Below are positions 42,803-51,408 of a stretch of DNA of 64,000 bases, piece after piece. Both the position numbers and the translations under genes were made by a program. The DNA comes from CBDCRK01 sp965220955. GTDB taxonomy: Bacteria > Desulfobacterota > Binatia > Bin18 > CBDCRK01. The notes under the pieces were generated by a model. The model was not told where the DNA came from. It searched no databases and saw only the letters and a program-made list of their open reading frames with translations. The stretch lies in NCBI GenBank assembly GCA_965220955.1, contig CBDCRK010000015.1, positions 348,872-412,871 on the forward strand, given 5' to 3'. The stretch's first letter is position 1. Every line of letters starts with the position of its first letter.

Positions 42803-44065
42803 ATGACTACCCCAGACTCCGTCGATCCTGATGGGGAAAAGCAGTCGCTGCCCATATCCGGGTCAGCATTTGCCTATCAGGGATTTCAGCGCTATTGGAT
42901 AGCGCGGCTGTGCGCAACTCTGGCAACACAAATGCAAGCGGTTGCGGTTGGTTGGCAGGTTTACAACCTGACCCAGCGTCCTTTGGATTTAGGCTTGGTC
43001 GGATTGGCGCAGTTCCTTCCCGCCTTTGGCTTAGCCCTTCTCACCGGCCATGTTGCCGATCGCTACAGCCGCCGCCATATACTAGCTCTGTGCACCGTCC
43101 TGGAAATGATCTGTGCCTTGTTGTTCTTGGTGCTTACCATTGTGGGCAATACTAATAAGGTATTGATCTTTGGGATTCTCTTCCTCTTTGGGATCGCCCG
43201 TGCCTTTGCCTTCCCAGCCGCAGTTGCGCTCATACCGGGTCTTGTCCCCACACCCTTGTTTGTAAATGCGGCGGCCTGGAGTTCTTCTGCCTCGCAAGGC
43301 GCAACAATAATCGGCCCGGCCATAGGCGGGTTTCTATATGCCGTTGGTCCCGAAACGGTCTACGGCTGTTGTGCGGTACTTCTGCTTGCCTCTGCGCTGC
43401 TGGTGAGTTTTATTCAGGTAGAACAGGTTATAACCAGTCGCAAGGCTGTAGCCTGGACGTCGGTGGTCGCGGGCTTTGCCTTCATTCGCAGCCAGCCCAT
43501 AGTCCTGGGCGCAGTCTCCCTCGATCTCTTTGCCGTGCTCTTGGGCGGGGCAACGGCCCTGCTCCCGATCTACGCGCGGGATATCCTGCATGTGGGGCCG
43601 TGGGGACTTGGTCTTCTGCGTAGTGCCCCTGCTGTAGGCGCTCTTACTATGGCATTGCTACTCGCTCGACAACCGATCTCCCGGCATGCCGGTCCCGTGT
43701 TATTAGGGACTGTAGGAATATTTGGTGCTGCCATTATCGGCTTTGGGCTTTCCCACAGCCTATGGCTGTCACTGGTGATGTTGGTCATTCTGGGGGCGTC
43801 GGACATGGTGAGTGTGGTGATCCGCCGGGTGCTGGTCCTGGTTGCGACTCCCGACGAGGTGCGTGGACGGGTTAGTGCGGTTGAGTCGGTTTTCATTGGT
43901 GCTTCCAATGAGCTGGGGGAGTTCGAGTCAGGAGTGACCGCCGCGTGGTTTGGTGTTGTGCCCGCTGTGGTGCTCGGGGGTATGGGGACTCTGGTTGTGG
44001 TGGCGCTCTGGGCTTGGCTCTTTCCCCAATTACGGCGGGTCGATGCGTTGGAGACGCCAGAATAA
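42803..44065 (+). CDS. MFS transporter (EntS/MFS_3-like)
   Basis: 420 residues with about 12 hydrophobic segments in the inner membrane. The loop 2-3 motif GHVADRYSRRH (GxxxDRxxRR) is the MFS signature. YQGFQRYWIARLCATLATQMQ and AWSSSASQGATIIGPAIGG place it with EntS-like exporters. It probably exports a small molecule by proton antiport. Stands alone between relics and the BNR gene. Start ATG 42803 follows a weak ribosome site. Confidence 0.88.
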   Translation: MTTPDSVDPDGEKQSLPISGSAFAYQGFQRYWIARLCATLATQMQAVAVGWQVYNLTQRPLDLGLVGLAQFLPAFGLALLTGHVADRYSRRHILALCTVLEMICALLFLVLTIVGNTNKVLIFGILFLFGIARAFAFPAAVALIPGLVPTPLFVNAAAWSSSASQGATIIGPAIGGFLYAVGPETVYGCCAVLLLASALLVSFIQVEQVITSRKAVAWTSVVAGFAFIRSQPIVLGAVSLDLFAVLLGGATALLPIYARDILHVGPWGLGLLRSAPAVGALTMALLLARQPISRHAGPVLLGTVGIFGAAIIGFGLSHSLWLSLVMLVILGASDMVSVVIRRVLVLVATPDEVRGRVSAVESVFIGASNELGEFESGVTAAWFGVVPAVVLGGMGTLVVVALWAWLFPQLRRVDALETPE

Positions 44066-44230
44066 GAAAGGCGGGAGTCTCTTTATGCCCTTGCTCTGCC
44101 TGCTGATTGTTTTGAGTCGGGTGGAGTGAGAGAGGTGATTTTTTCACCTCTCCCCTCGGTTAGCTCTATGTCTGAAACAGTGAAATAAATTTCCCTGACC
44201 AGCCAGGCAGATGAGGACGTTGACCAGGGC

Positions 44231-45232
44231 TTAGTTGGGGGCCCAGGCCAGTGCGCGTACTTCGCCGAACTCCCGATGCACCTTCTTCCACGACTCACCC
44301 CCGTCGCTGCTAGTGTAGACATAGCCGTTGAGGCTATTGGCTACAATAAAGTTCGGGTCCGACGGATGGGTGGCAAACCAGTAGATTGTGGAATTGGGCT
44401 CCACCGGCAGGGACACCGCTTCCCAGTTCTTCCCTCCGTCTTTAGAACGCTGGATGGCTCCTGTCTGTCCTGGGACAAAGTCCCCGTTGCCCACAAAGAT
44501 GACGTCCGGGTCGTCTGCCTTTAGGGCCATACCGCGGCAGTAGGAGATCTGGTCCTTCTCATAGAAGCGAGGGAATCCGTGTAACGCCCAGCTCTCGCCC
44601 TCGTTCGCACTGGTCCAGATTCCATCCGGAGTGACGGCGTGGATTTTCGTTGGCTGGCTCAGGCCAATGGCTAGGCTGTGAATATCCTGGTTAATCGGAT
44701 CGCTGCCGAGCGCGGGCAGATGCGTCCAGGTATCTCCACCATCCTGGCTGCGGTAGACCCCGTCTATCTCCACCCCTACCCAGACAGTGTTGTCGTCCCG
44801 AGGATCAAACAATATGGCGGTGACCTTGGGCGCGCCAGCCAGGCACTGCTCAGCTATATTTATGGACAGCTGTTCCCACTCCTTGCCCCCATCCCGGGAA
44901 CGAAAAACACCTGGAGGTTTGGTGCCAGCAAAAATAGTATCAGGATCTCCCGGGTGGATGGCCACAGACCAAATTTGTAGACCCTCCATGGGGGATTCCA
45001 GCAGTTCCCAACTCTTCCCCCTATCCTCACTCTTGTAAAGCCCAGCTTCAGAGCCAGCCAAGATATAGTCAGGATTGCGAGGGGAGACGGCCAAAGCCCG
45101 AATCTGGATTTCCCCGGGCTCAGCGTGGAAGGGCAGCTTCATTCGGCTTCTCTTCCAGGTTTCCCCGCTGTCGCGGCTGTACCAGACGCCAGCGCCAACA
45201 GTTCCCAAACAAATTGTATAGTCTTTTTCCAT
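44231..45232 (-). CDS. BNR/Asp-box propeller protein, cytosolic
   Basis: 333 residues without a signal peptide. Repeated Asp-boxes: SRDSGETW, SEDRGKSW, SRDGGKEW, SQDGGDTW, SANEGESW, SKDGGKNW and SSDGGESW, spaced 40-50 residues, i.e. a six- or seven-bladed propeller of the Ycf48/sialidase-like type. Unlike the exported BNR protein at 2339-3421 it is intact and cytosolic. Last gene of the leftward run containing the UGSC selenoprotein (93 bp upstream). Role unknown; scaffold or binding protein is a guess. Confidence 0.8.
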   Translation of the reverse strand: MEKDYTICLGTVGAGVWYSRDSGETWKRSRMKLPFHAEPGEIQIRALAVSPRNPDYILAGSEAGLYKSEDRGKSWELLESPMEGLQIWSVAIHPGDPDTIFAGTKPPGVFRSRDGGKEWEQLSINIAEQCLAGAPKVTAILFDPRDDNTVWVGVEIDGVYRSQDGGDTWTHLPALGSDPINQDIHSLAIGLSQPTKIHAVTPDGIWTSANEGESWALHGFPRFYEKDQISYCRGMALKADDPDVIFVGNGDFVPGQTGAIQRSKDGGKNWEAVSLPVEPNSTIYWFATHPSDPNFIVANSLNGYVYTSSDGGESWKKVHREFGEVRALAWAPN

Positions 45233-45325
45233 GGCTATGACCTCCTAGCAATAAAAATATAGGTTACCCGTATGCTATAGCATCCATGTCCTTTTATACC
45301 AAGTCGACCTTGCAATCAGTGAATG

Positions 45326-45862
45326 TTAGGCCGGGAGAGCCCTCCCGGTCAGTTTCTCAAGTAGACGATCAAACACCGCATCGGCCCGCTGGTGAACTTC
45401 ATTCGAGGTAAGCGGTTGGATGGGGTGTTCGACCAGAATCACCTCAAAATTGGGCAGTCCCAGAGCCTTGGCCTGAGCGCAGGCAGCGTTGGTGAACTCC
45501 GTGGTGGCAAAGACCGCTGTGGGAATGCCGGCTTTTTCAAAAAAGACGCCGTCGTGCACACTGCACGTTGTACACGACCCTCAATCGGCCAACGCCTCAA
45601 TAATAAGGTCACACTTTTTCTGCAATTCCCCACGTATCTCCTCTGGTGCCGGGCGGGCAAAGGTGGGTTTCATACAGCGGATGATTTCGCGGGGCTGGAA
45701 CTGCTCTGCCAGCCTCTCGGCCACGCGGTCCAGGAAGAAATTGCCTTTGGCTTTGCTAATATCCAGCAGGCCAATAACCTTGCCATTTAAATCAGGCACC
45801 CGTTCTGCCAGTGCGGCAACACCATTCGACGGTGCCGCCGTAGGATCATATAGTTTAGCCAT
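45326..45862 (-). CDS. UGSC-family selenoprotein (in-frame UGA = Sec94)
   Basis: 178 residues from ATG 45862 (AAGGAGG upstream). The frame crosses a TGA at 45581-45583; the same frame continues U-G-S-C-T-T-C and VHDGVFFEKAGIPTAVFATT, ending at 45326. The motif U-G-S-C gives the family its name, so the UGA is read as selenocysteine rather than as a stop. A perfect 9-bp hairpin starts three bases after the UGA (45551-45578). Sec94, Cys97 and Cys100 form a probable redox centre. The C-terminal half (AGIPTAVF...VEHPIQPL) recalls the GrdB end of glycine reductase. The 359-residue partner gene is 19 bp upstream. Gene finders would split it in two. Function unknown. Confidence 0.9.
45551..45578 (-). 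promoter_or_regulatory. Bacterial SECIS-like hairpin of the UGSC gene
   Basis: In the mRNA, GUCGUGUAC and GUGCACGAC pair over nine positions (one G-U) around the loop AACGUGCAGU. It begins three bases after UGA 45581-45583. Bacterial SECIS elements are such stem-loops inside the coding region, with exposed G/U in the loop for SelB. Placement and stem fit. Confidence 0.75.
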
Positions 45863-45881
45863 ACCCTTAACCTCCTTTTCC

Positions 45882-46961
45882 TTAGTTTTCCTCAATGGGC
45901 ACTGTCACTAATCGACTGGCACCAGCACCGCCGCCCCAGCCGCACATATGGACCGTGAAACGGCCAGCTGTGCCACCGGCCACCACTACAATAATGCCTT
46001 CCGGTGACCTAACCTTGGGAATAAGGGTGACATCGCTGGTTGCATTCAGCCAGCCCGGTAGACGTTCTCGCGTGACCCCTTCACTGCCGTCGGGACCAGG
46101 CAATAGTTCACTCAGTGGCCGGCGTACGTTCTCATAGAAAAAGCGCTTCACGTCTTTTTTGCTCATACCGTTCTCAGCAATAGTTTTGGCATGCTCAGGC
46201 CCAATGACAACAATATAGTTATCCGCAAGATAGGTCTTATCACTCCAACCTACCGCTATACTGGCACCTATGGTGCTCAAAATGCCACGAGCCGTCCGGC
46301 TGCCGTGATTGCTCACACACTGCGGAGCATCACAACAGTAGACACTTACGGTGCTTTTCTTACGATCATAGCCCTGTTCTACATGTAAAGGTTCCCAAGG
46401 ACTCACTTCCTCGTACTCTCCGATGCAATAGGCATATTTACCCGGATGTCCCATAGCCGACTTATCAATTTCACCCGGATGTGCTCCTCCCAGGTTGACC
46501 ATGATCAGGCGCAACGCTCGACCAATGGTGGCGTTGGCTCGCCACCCCGACCCGAATACCCCGGCGGCGCAGTTAATGTTGAGCCGCTGGCGTATGGGAC
46601 CGTTGATAATAAACAGTGGCGTGGCCGTGTGCGTGGTACCCTGCACGCCGTGCAAGTTAGCCCGTTCATCACACATGGCCTGTACTCCCGCCAACACTAC
46701 TGGCAAGTAGGCCGGTTTACAGCCGGCCATGACCGCGTTAACGGCAATCTTCTCGACGGTTGCTTCACCGTAGTTGGGCGGCACCAGGGTAATCACTTCG
46801 TTGGCCGACCGGGTTGTGGCTGCCAGCATGTGCTGCATACGCTCTTCCGTGGGTGGGACCACGGGTAGTCCATCAGTTACCCCTTTGTCAAAATAAAACT
46901 CAATGGCATCGATCTCTTCTCCCAGCTCATACCCGCTCGCGTTTGTTGTATCTTGCGCCAT
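45882..46961 (-). CDS. Conserved hypothetical partner of the UGSC selenoprotein
   Basis: 359 residues, no recognised catalytic domain. Visible features: EFYFDKGVTDGLPVVPPTEERM near residue 26; NYGEATVEKIAVNAVMAGCKPAYLPVVL (~64-91); NCAAGVFGSGWRANATIGRALRL (~130-152); a CCDAPQCVS cluster (~210); and a glycine-rich end VAGGTAGRFTVHMCGWGGG. The glycine/alanine blocks and conserved cysteines suggest a redox or ligand-binding protein. It ends 19 bp before the UGSC start, so co-transcribed; it is likely to form a complex or pathway with that selenoprotein. I do not recognise its family. Confidence 0.75.
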   Translation of the reverse strand: MAQDTTNASGYELGEEIDAIEFYFDKGVTDGLPVVPPTEERMQHMLAATTRSANEVITLVPPNYGEATVEKIAVNAVMAGCKPAYLPVVLAGVQAMCDERANLHGVQGTTHTATPLFIINGPIRQRLNINCAAGVFGSGWRANATIGRALRLIMVNLGGAHPGEIDKSAMGHPGKYAYCIGEYEEVSPWEPLHVEQGYDRKKSTVSVYCCDAPQCVSNHGSRTARGILSTIGASIAVGWSDKTYLADNYIVVIGPEHAKTIAENGMSKKDVKRFFYENVRRPLSELLPGPDGSEGVTRERLPGWLNATSDVTLIPKVRSPEGIIVVVAGGTAGRFTVHMCGWGGGAGASRLVTVPIEEN

Positions 46962-47009
46962 AAGCTCTCCCTATAAGCAGCAAATCTATGGTTTCCTACT
47001 TCTGTCGGC

Positions 47010-48059
47010 TCAGGTACGAAAATGGGGGATAACCTTGGTGGCAAACCGTTCCATCGAGCGCATGAGTTCTCCATGGTCTAGCCCACCCAAGTCCATATAC
47101 ATTTGCAAGTGTGTCACCCCCAGCTCCTCTTGCAGGATGCCAACTCGTTCCACACACTGAGCCGGGTCTCCACACAACACTAGGTTAGGATACATTTGTT
47201 CAAACGTCACATGCTTTAGCCCCTCTCCCAGATGTCGCCAGGATTCGTACTGCTGGGCAGGTATCTCTTCCGAGGGAGCAATGAGTGTAGCCACAAAGCG
47301 TAAGTAACGCATGTAGTGTGCCTCCCACTTGCGCCGGGCCTGTTCGGGGGTTTCGTCTATAAAGCCATGATAGGCGCCGGCAATCTCTATGCCCTGGAGG
47401 GAATGACCGGCCTGGGTTAATGTCTCCCGATAAAGCTGAACCTGTTCCTTGAAGGCGCTTAGCGGCATGGTAAAAAGCGCCAGCATCAGGGAGTGTCCCT
47501 TCTTACCCGCAGCAATAAAGGATTCCCGGCTGAGGGCCGCGGCCATATAGATAGGAGGGGCGGGTTTTTGCAGCGGCCGGGGAAGAATAGTTATATTGTG
47601 AATGTTGTAAAATTTCCCCTCATAGGAGAAGGTCTCTTGGGTCCAAGCCCGTTCGATGACCTCTAATACCTCGTTAAACCGCTCCCGGCTCTCTACCATT
47701 GATTGGTTAAAGCCGTCATAGATACCTTTTATGAACCCTCGGCCTACGCCAAAGTCGAGGCGCCCTCCGCTCAGCAGATCAAGCAGCGCGTAGTCTTCGG
47801 CCAGGCGAATCGGATCATGATGGGGCAGGAGCGCTACCGCCGTGCCAATGCGCATCTTTTTGGTGCGCTGGGCAAGGGCTGCGCCCACCACCTGGGGAGC
47901 CGGACAAATATAGCGGTTAAAATGGTGCTCACCGATCCACACCGAGTCATATCCTAGCTCTTCAGCGTAGACAGCCTCGTCAAAAAAATCCTTGTAGTAC
48001 TGTTCTTCGGATTTGTCCTCTAGATAATGGTCTGAGAGAGTTAGAATACCAAATTTCAT
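47010..48059 (-). CDS. LLM-class flavin-dependent oxidoreductase
   Basis: 349 residues from ATG 48059 (GAGGAA upstream); the frame is open to 48272 but that part overlaps the GST end. Bacterial-luciferase-like TIM barrel: MKFGILTLSDH, YDSVWIGEHHFNRY, GTAVALLPHHDPIRLAED, LSGGRLDFGVGRGF, then KPAPPIYMAA. Uses FMN or F420 to oxidise or hydroxylate an organic substrate. Sits between the selenoprotein GST and the UGSC operon on the same strand. One of three LLM genes here; they are not close paralogues. Confidence 0.9.
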   Translation of the reverse strand: MKFGILTLSDHYLEDKSEEQYYKDFFDEAVYAEELGYDSVWIGEHHFNRYICPAPQVVGAALAQRTKKMRIGTAVALLPHHDPIRLAEDYALLDLLSGGRLDFGVGRGFIKGIYDGFNQSMVESRERFNEVLEVIERAWTQETFSYEGKFYNIHNITILPRPLQKPAPPIYMAAALSRESFIAAGKKGHSLMLALFTMPLSAFKEQVQLYRETLTQAGHSLQGIEIAGAYHGFIDETPEQARRKWEAHYMRYLRFVATLIAPSEEIPAQQYESWRHLGEGLKHVTFEQMYPNLVLCGDPAQCVERVGILQEELGVTHLQMYMDLGGLDHGELMRSMERFATKVIPHFRT

Positions 48060-48150
48060 AGTTTCCTCTTTTGCTTCTACGGGTAGCTTCTCAGCCCCTT
48101 GCTCTTGCCAAGCAAACGCTAGTTTTCCTCGTTTCCTAAACCCGCTATAG

Positions 48151-48756
48151 CTATGTCTCCAATCCCTGCATGCTCTCGTGCGCTTTGATCCGCTCAATCC
48201 AGGCTTGCACATTCTTGTAAGCCGGATTGAGCGGCGTACCCAATTCGTCCAGCATAATAATGCGCGGGGCAAAGCATATGTCCGCCAGGGTGAAAGTGTC
48301 CTGAACCAGATACTGCTTGCCTTGCAGATGCTTCTCCACGCGGGTCAGGGAATCCTGAATCTGCTGGCGCATTTGTGCCAGGCGCTCGGGCTCAAACGTC
48401 CGCCAGCCTTTGTTATGGATAAAAATAGCCTCGGCCGGACCCAGGAACATGTTGTCTCCGTAGTCCTCCCACAACCGTACCTCGGCACGTCCCAGAGGAT
48501 CGCGAGGTATCAACGGTGGATCAGGGAAGCGATCCTCCACATACTCGTTAACAACCGTAGACTCATAAATGATCCCGCCATTGTCAATAAGTACGGGAAC
48601 TTTGCCATAGGGATTGAGGGCCAGGAACTCGGGTGTTTTGTGTTCCTCTTTAAGGAGATCAACGTGGATCGGTTCCCACGGGATTTGCTTCTCGGCAAGT
48701 GCGATCCGCACTTTTTGGCAATAGGGTCAGGTGGGCCAGTGGTACATCTTAAGCAT
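48151..48756 (-). CDS. GST-like selenoprotein with U-P-Y-C motif (Sec10)
   Basis: 201 residues from ATG 48756 (GGAGG eight bases upstream). Codon 10 is TGA (48727-48729) within MLKMYHWPT-U-PYCQKVRIALAEK. All flanking sequence on both sides is classical GST N-terminal thioredoxin fold, where Ser or Cys occupies this site, so Sec replaces the catalytic residue and forms U10-x-x-C13. NPYGKVPVLIDNGG (cis-Pro) and YESTVVNEYVEDRFP (glutathione site) follow; the C-domain has DTFTLADICFAPRI. A 7-bp perfect hairpin lies 14 bases after the UGA. The ATG lies inside the HEPN gene's last codons. Likely a glutathione-linked oxidoreductase or peroxidase. Standard gene finders would start at an internal GTG. 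Confidence 0.88.
48697..48713 (-). promoter_or_regulatory. SECIS-like hairpin of the GST-like selenoprotein
   Basis: AAGUGCG-GAU-CGCACUU: seven perfect pairs with a three-base loop, beginning 13-14 bases downstream of UGA 48727-48729. Position and G in the loop agree with bacterial SECIS. The outer UUGCC...GCAA may extend the stem. Confidence 0.68.
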
Positions 48757-49159
48757 CAGGGTTTCCTCCTCTGAATTGTTCTTCTACCCATCGAATCACC
48801 GCTGCGGCGATGGTCACAGCTCTCTGATATTCCTCATCGGTCACGGGTTCGATAAGACCAGGATAACGGCTGACCACTGCAAACCGAGTCAGGCGTCCTG
48901 CTTCTCTTACTGCCTCTGGAATCTCCTCACCAGCTTCTTCGAGCAGAGTAAGCAGTTTAGCCAAGTCATGGGTATATGGGAAGGTAATTCCATACTTGAT
49001 CAACAAGGCTTTCATAGCTTTTTCCACAGCCTGTTGAGCGTCAAAACAAAGGTCCTCCAGATAGACCCCAGGAATCTTCGCCTTTGCCCGAGTCAGGTTG
49101 CTCCGGGCACGGTTCAGCCATTCTCTGGGATCATCCGGCGGAAACCGCTCAGGCGGCAT
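48749..49159 (-). CDS. HEPN-domain protein of an MNT/HEPN module
   Basis: 136 residues. DPREWLNRARSNLTRAKA, LCFDAQQAVEKAMKALLI, YTHDLAKLLTLLEEAGEEI and TRFAVVSRYPG are the HEPN (PF05168-like) four-helix signature. I do not see a clean R-x4-6-H pair, so RNase activity is uncertain. Its start overlaps the MNT gene by 11 bp. Its end overlaps the start of the selenoprotein GST by 8 bp (ATGCTTAA), coupling all three. In MNT/HEPN modules, HEPN is the toxin and MNT inactivates it by AMP transfer. Confidence 0.85.
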   Translation of the reverse strand: MPPERFPPDDPREWLNRARSNLTRAKAKIPGVYLEDLCFDAQQAVEKAMKALLIKYGITFPYTHDLAKLLTLLEEAGEEIPEAVREAGRLTRFAVVSRYPGLIEPVTDEEYQRAVTIAAAVIRWVEEQFRGGNPDA

Positions 49160-49478
49160 AGATCTCTTTGCCCTCTCTCAAAGCCGGAGCAATTACCAAA
49201 GGATGGCTATTCTGGTAGCGTTCAACATCCTCGGGTGTGACCACGATCACATCGACGGCTTGGCCCACACCAATCAAGTTCATGTAAATGGCCTCCGTGA
49301 GATGCCCCCGATGAAACTGGCCTCGCTTGATTATCAGGATGTCTATGTCGCTGTTCGGCCCCATGGTTCCTCGCGCTGCGGAGCCAAACAGAATAATCCG
49401 TTCGGGCTCAGCTACCTTGACAATCCGGCGGACGATTTCGTCTAGCACTTCTTTGGGAACTCTACGGGATTCTTGCAT
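49149..49478 (-). CDS. MNT-type minimal nucleotidyltransferase (antitoxin)
   Basis: 109 residues. GSAARGTMGPNSDIDILI at 32-49 contains the pol-beta G-S...D44-x-D46 catalytic motif; VDVIVVTPEDVERY contains the third acidic residue. Typical minimal nucleotidyltransferase that AMPylates its HEPN partner, encoded by the overlapping next gene. Forty bases after the enoyl-CoA hydratase stop. Confidence 0.9.
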   Translation of the reverse strand: MQESRRVPKEVLDEIVRRIVKVAEPERIILFGSAARGTMGPNSDIDILIIKRGQFHRGHLTEAIYMNLIGVGQAVDVIVVTPEDVERYQNSHPLVIAPALREGKEIYAA

Positions 49479-49517
49479 ATAGCCTACCCTAGCGATCTCT
49501 CCTGGCCCGCAACGGTT

Positions 49518-50309
49518 CTATTTCCCCTGAAACTTGGGCCGCCTTTTCTCCATAAACGCGGCCACGCCCTCCTTATAATCACTGCTAGCAAAACATTGGG
49601 CGGCCAGGGCTCGGACTCTTTCTATGTCCCGCTGGGATGGCACTTTAAGGCTTTCGCGAATAGATACCTTGTGGGCCGCAACGCTCAGCGGCGCGTTGTC
49701 AGCCAGCTTTAGCGCATAATCACGAGTGTAATTTTCCAGCTCGGCCTTGGGTAAGACCCGGTTAACCAGCCCCATATGATATGCTTCTTCGGCGTTATAT
49801 ACCCGAGCGGCCAGCAGTATCTCCGTGGCATTAGCCGGGCCAACAATGTGCACCAGCCTCTCCACCCCACGTTCTAAAGGATAGGCAATGCCCAGGCGAG
49901 CCGCCGGAATACCAAACCGAGCATCGTCTGAGGCCAGACGTAGGTCACACATTACGGCTACAGAACATCCTCCCCCCATACAAAACCCCTGAATCATGGC
50001 GATCACGGGTTTCTCCAGTTCCAGGAGAGCTATCAGAGCCTTTCCTGTGGATCGATCATACTCAGCCATGTTGGCAACGTCGAAGCGCACCTTGCCAAAC
50101 TGCGAGATGTCGGCTCCGGAGATAAAAGCCTCTTCGCCTGCTCCGCGAAGAAGCAGAACTCGTAGGTCGTTATCTGTTGCCACCTCCTCTAGCAGCTCGG
50201 ACAACTTTTGCCACATCTCCAGGCTGACGGCGTTACGCATCTGCGGCCGATTGAAAACAATCCAGGCAAGTGGGGGTTCTTTGTGAAGATAAAGGGGTTG
50301 ATCTGTCAT
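49518..50309 (-). CDS. Enoyl-CoA hydratase/isomerase family protein
   Basis: 263 residues. Crotonase fold: EEAFISGADISQF (first oxyanion strand) and IQGFCMGGGCSVAVMCDLRLAS (second). The catalytic Glu region FGIPAARLGIAYPLERGVERL shows a non-canonical pattern (one of the two hydratase Glu is not evident), so isomerase, hydrolase or another crotonase activity is possible. Ends in KRRPKFQGK, the usual C-terminal motif. Same strand as the downstream MNT/HEPN and LLM genes. Confidence 0.9.
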   Translation of the reverse strand: MTDQPLYLHKEPPLAWIVFNRPQMRNAVSLEMWQKLSELLEEVATDNDLRVLLLRGAGEEAFISGADISQFGKVRFDVANMAEYDRSTGKALIALLELEKPVIAMIQGFCMGGGCSVAVMCDLRLASDDARFGIPAARLGIAYPLERGVERLVHIVGPANATEILLAARVYNAEEAYHMGLVNRVLPKAELENYTRDYALKLADNAPLSVAAHKVSIRESLKVPSQRDIERVRALAAQCFASSDYKEGVAAFMEKRRPKFQGK

Positions 50310-50347
50310 ATTATGGTTACTCCTTTTCTGACGGCTGAACGCTTACC

Positions 50348-51262
50348 TTAGCGAAATGCCGGAACAACTTCCTTGGCCATAAGACGAAGATTTTCCTGCA
50401 TGTCTCCCGGCCGGCAGGCCCAGGCAAAGAGAATGGTCTCGGCTCCAGCGTCCATATACTCTTTTAGCCGTTTCTGGCAGTCTTCCGGCGTGCCATAAAG
50501 AGCATAGCGGTCAACCAGTCGAGAAAAATCCTGCGCATAGTTTCGACCCAGACGCTCGGCTGCCACTTGTTTGGCTTCCTCTCGGTCCTTGTAGACAGCG
50601 CTAAATATAAAAATACCTGGGCGAAAATCGCTCAGGTCCCGGCCATTCTCCTGGGCCAAGCGCTTAATGGTATTAAGGCTCTCGTTCAGCTGTTCCGGGG
50701 TGTACATATATGGAATCCAGCCATTGGCATAGAGGGCCGTCCTCTTCATGGCCGGCTCTTTTCTTCCTGCCACCCATATGGGGGGATGGGGTTTTTGTAC
50801 CGGAGGGGGTTCCAGGGTCACATCAGAAAACTGAGTGAATCTCCCGTTAAAAGAAACATTTTTTTCTGTCCAAAGCTTCTTGATGACCTCAAGCGCCTCA
50901 TTGGTCCGTGATCCCCGCTGGTTCACCGGCACCCCACAGGCCTCAAATTCTTTGGGGAATTCTCCGCCAACGCCGATGCCCAGGTGAAACCTTCCTCCGG
51001 AGGCAACATCCAGGACCGACGTCATCTTGGCAAGAAGCGTGGGTTGGTAGAGGGGCACCAGCACCACTGAACTCATAAGCTTAATCTTCTTTGTCGCCCC
51101 GGCTGCCACAGAAAGCGCAATCAGAGTGTTGGGAACCGGGTTGTGGAACATCACATGCTCCCCGCAGGCAAAGTAATCAAACCCCAATTCTTCTGCCTGC
51201 CTGGCAGATTCAGGGATATCGGTTGCCGAAGTCATTGATACCCCAAACTCAAGCCTTGCCAT
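50348..51262 (-). CDS. LLM-class flavin/F420-dependent oxidoreductase
   Basis: 304 residues from ATG 51262 (AAAGGAG upstream); the extension to 51289 lacks a ribosome site. FGVSMTSATDIPESARQAEE, FDYFACGEHVMFHNP, LASGGRFHLGIGVGG (here VASGGRF) and KPHPPIWVAGRKEPAMKRT are LLM/F420 family motifs. The TIGR-type probable F420 subgroup is likely from GVGGEFPKEFEACG. Substrate unknown. First gene of the leftward run. Confidence 0.9.
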   Translation of the reverse strand: MARLEFGVSMTSATDIPESARQAEELGFDYFACGEHVMFHNPVPNTLIALSVAAGATKKIKLMSSVVLVPLYQPTLLAKMTSVLDVASGGRFHLGIGVGGEFPKEFEACGVPVNQRGSRTNEALEVIKKLWTEKNVSFNGRFTQFSDVTLEPPPVQKPHPPIWVAGRKEPAMKRTALYANGWIPYMYTPEQLNESLNTIKRLAQENGRDLSDFRPGIFIFSAVYKDREEAKQVAAERLGRNYAQDFSRLVDRYALYGTPEDCQKRLKEYMDAGAETILFAWACRPGDMQENLRLMAKEVVPAFR

Positions 51263-51408
51263 ATTTTTTCTCCTTTCCTCGTACTTCATACCTCTTAAAG
51301 GCAGGTAGAGGCAACCCTTGTTAAGCGATGTTGACAGAGAAATCTTCCCTCCTTTATGGTAGCAAGAACAGCCTATCTAAGAGACCGGCCGGGGAGGGTA
51401 AGGTGGCA

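Noticed and set aside
48060..48272. Extension of the LLM frame upstream of ATG 48059
   Set aside because: It overlaps the selenoprotein GST 3' end and lacks LLM sequence; MKFGI is the standard LLM start.
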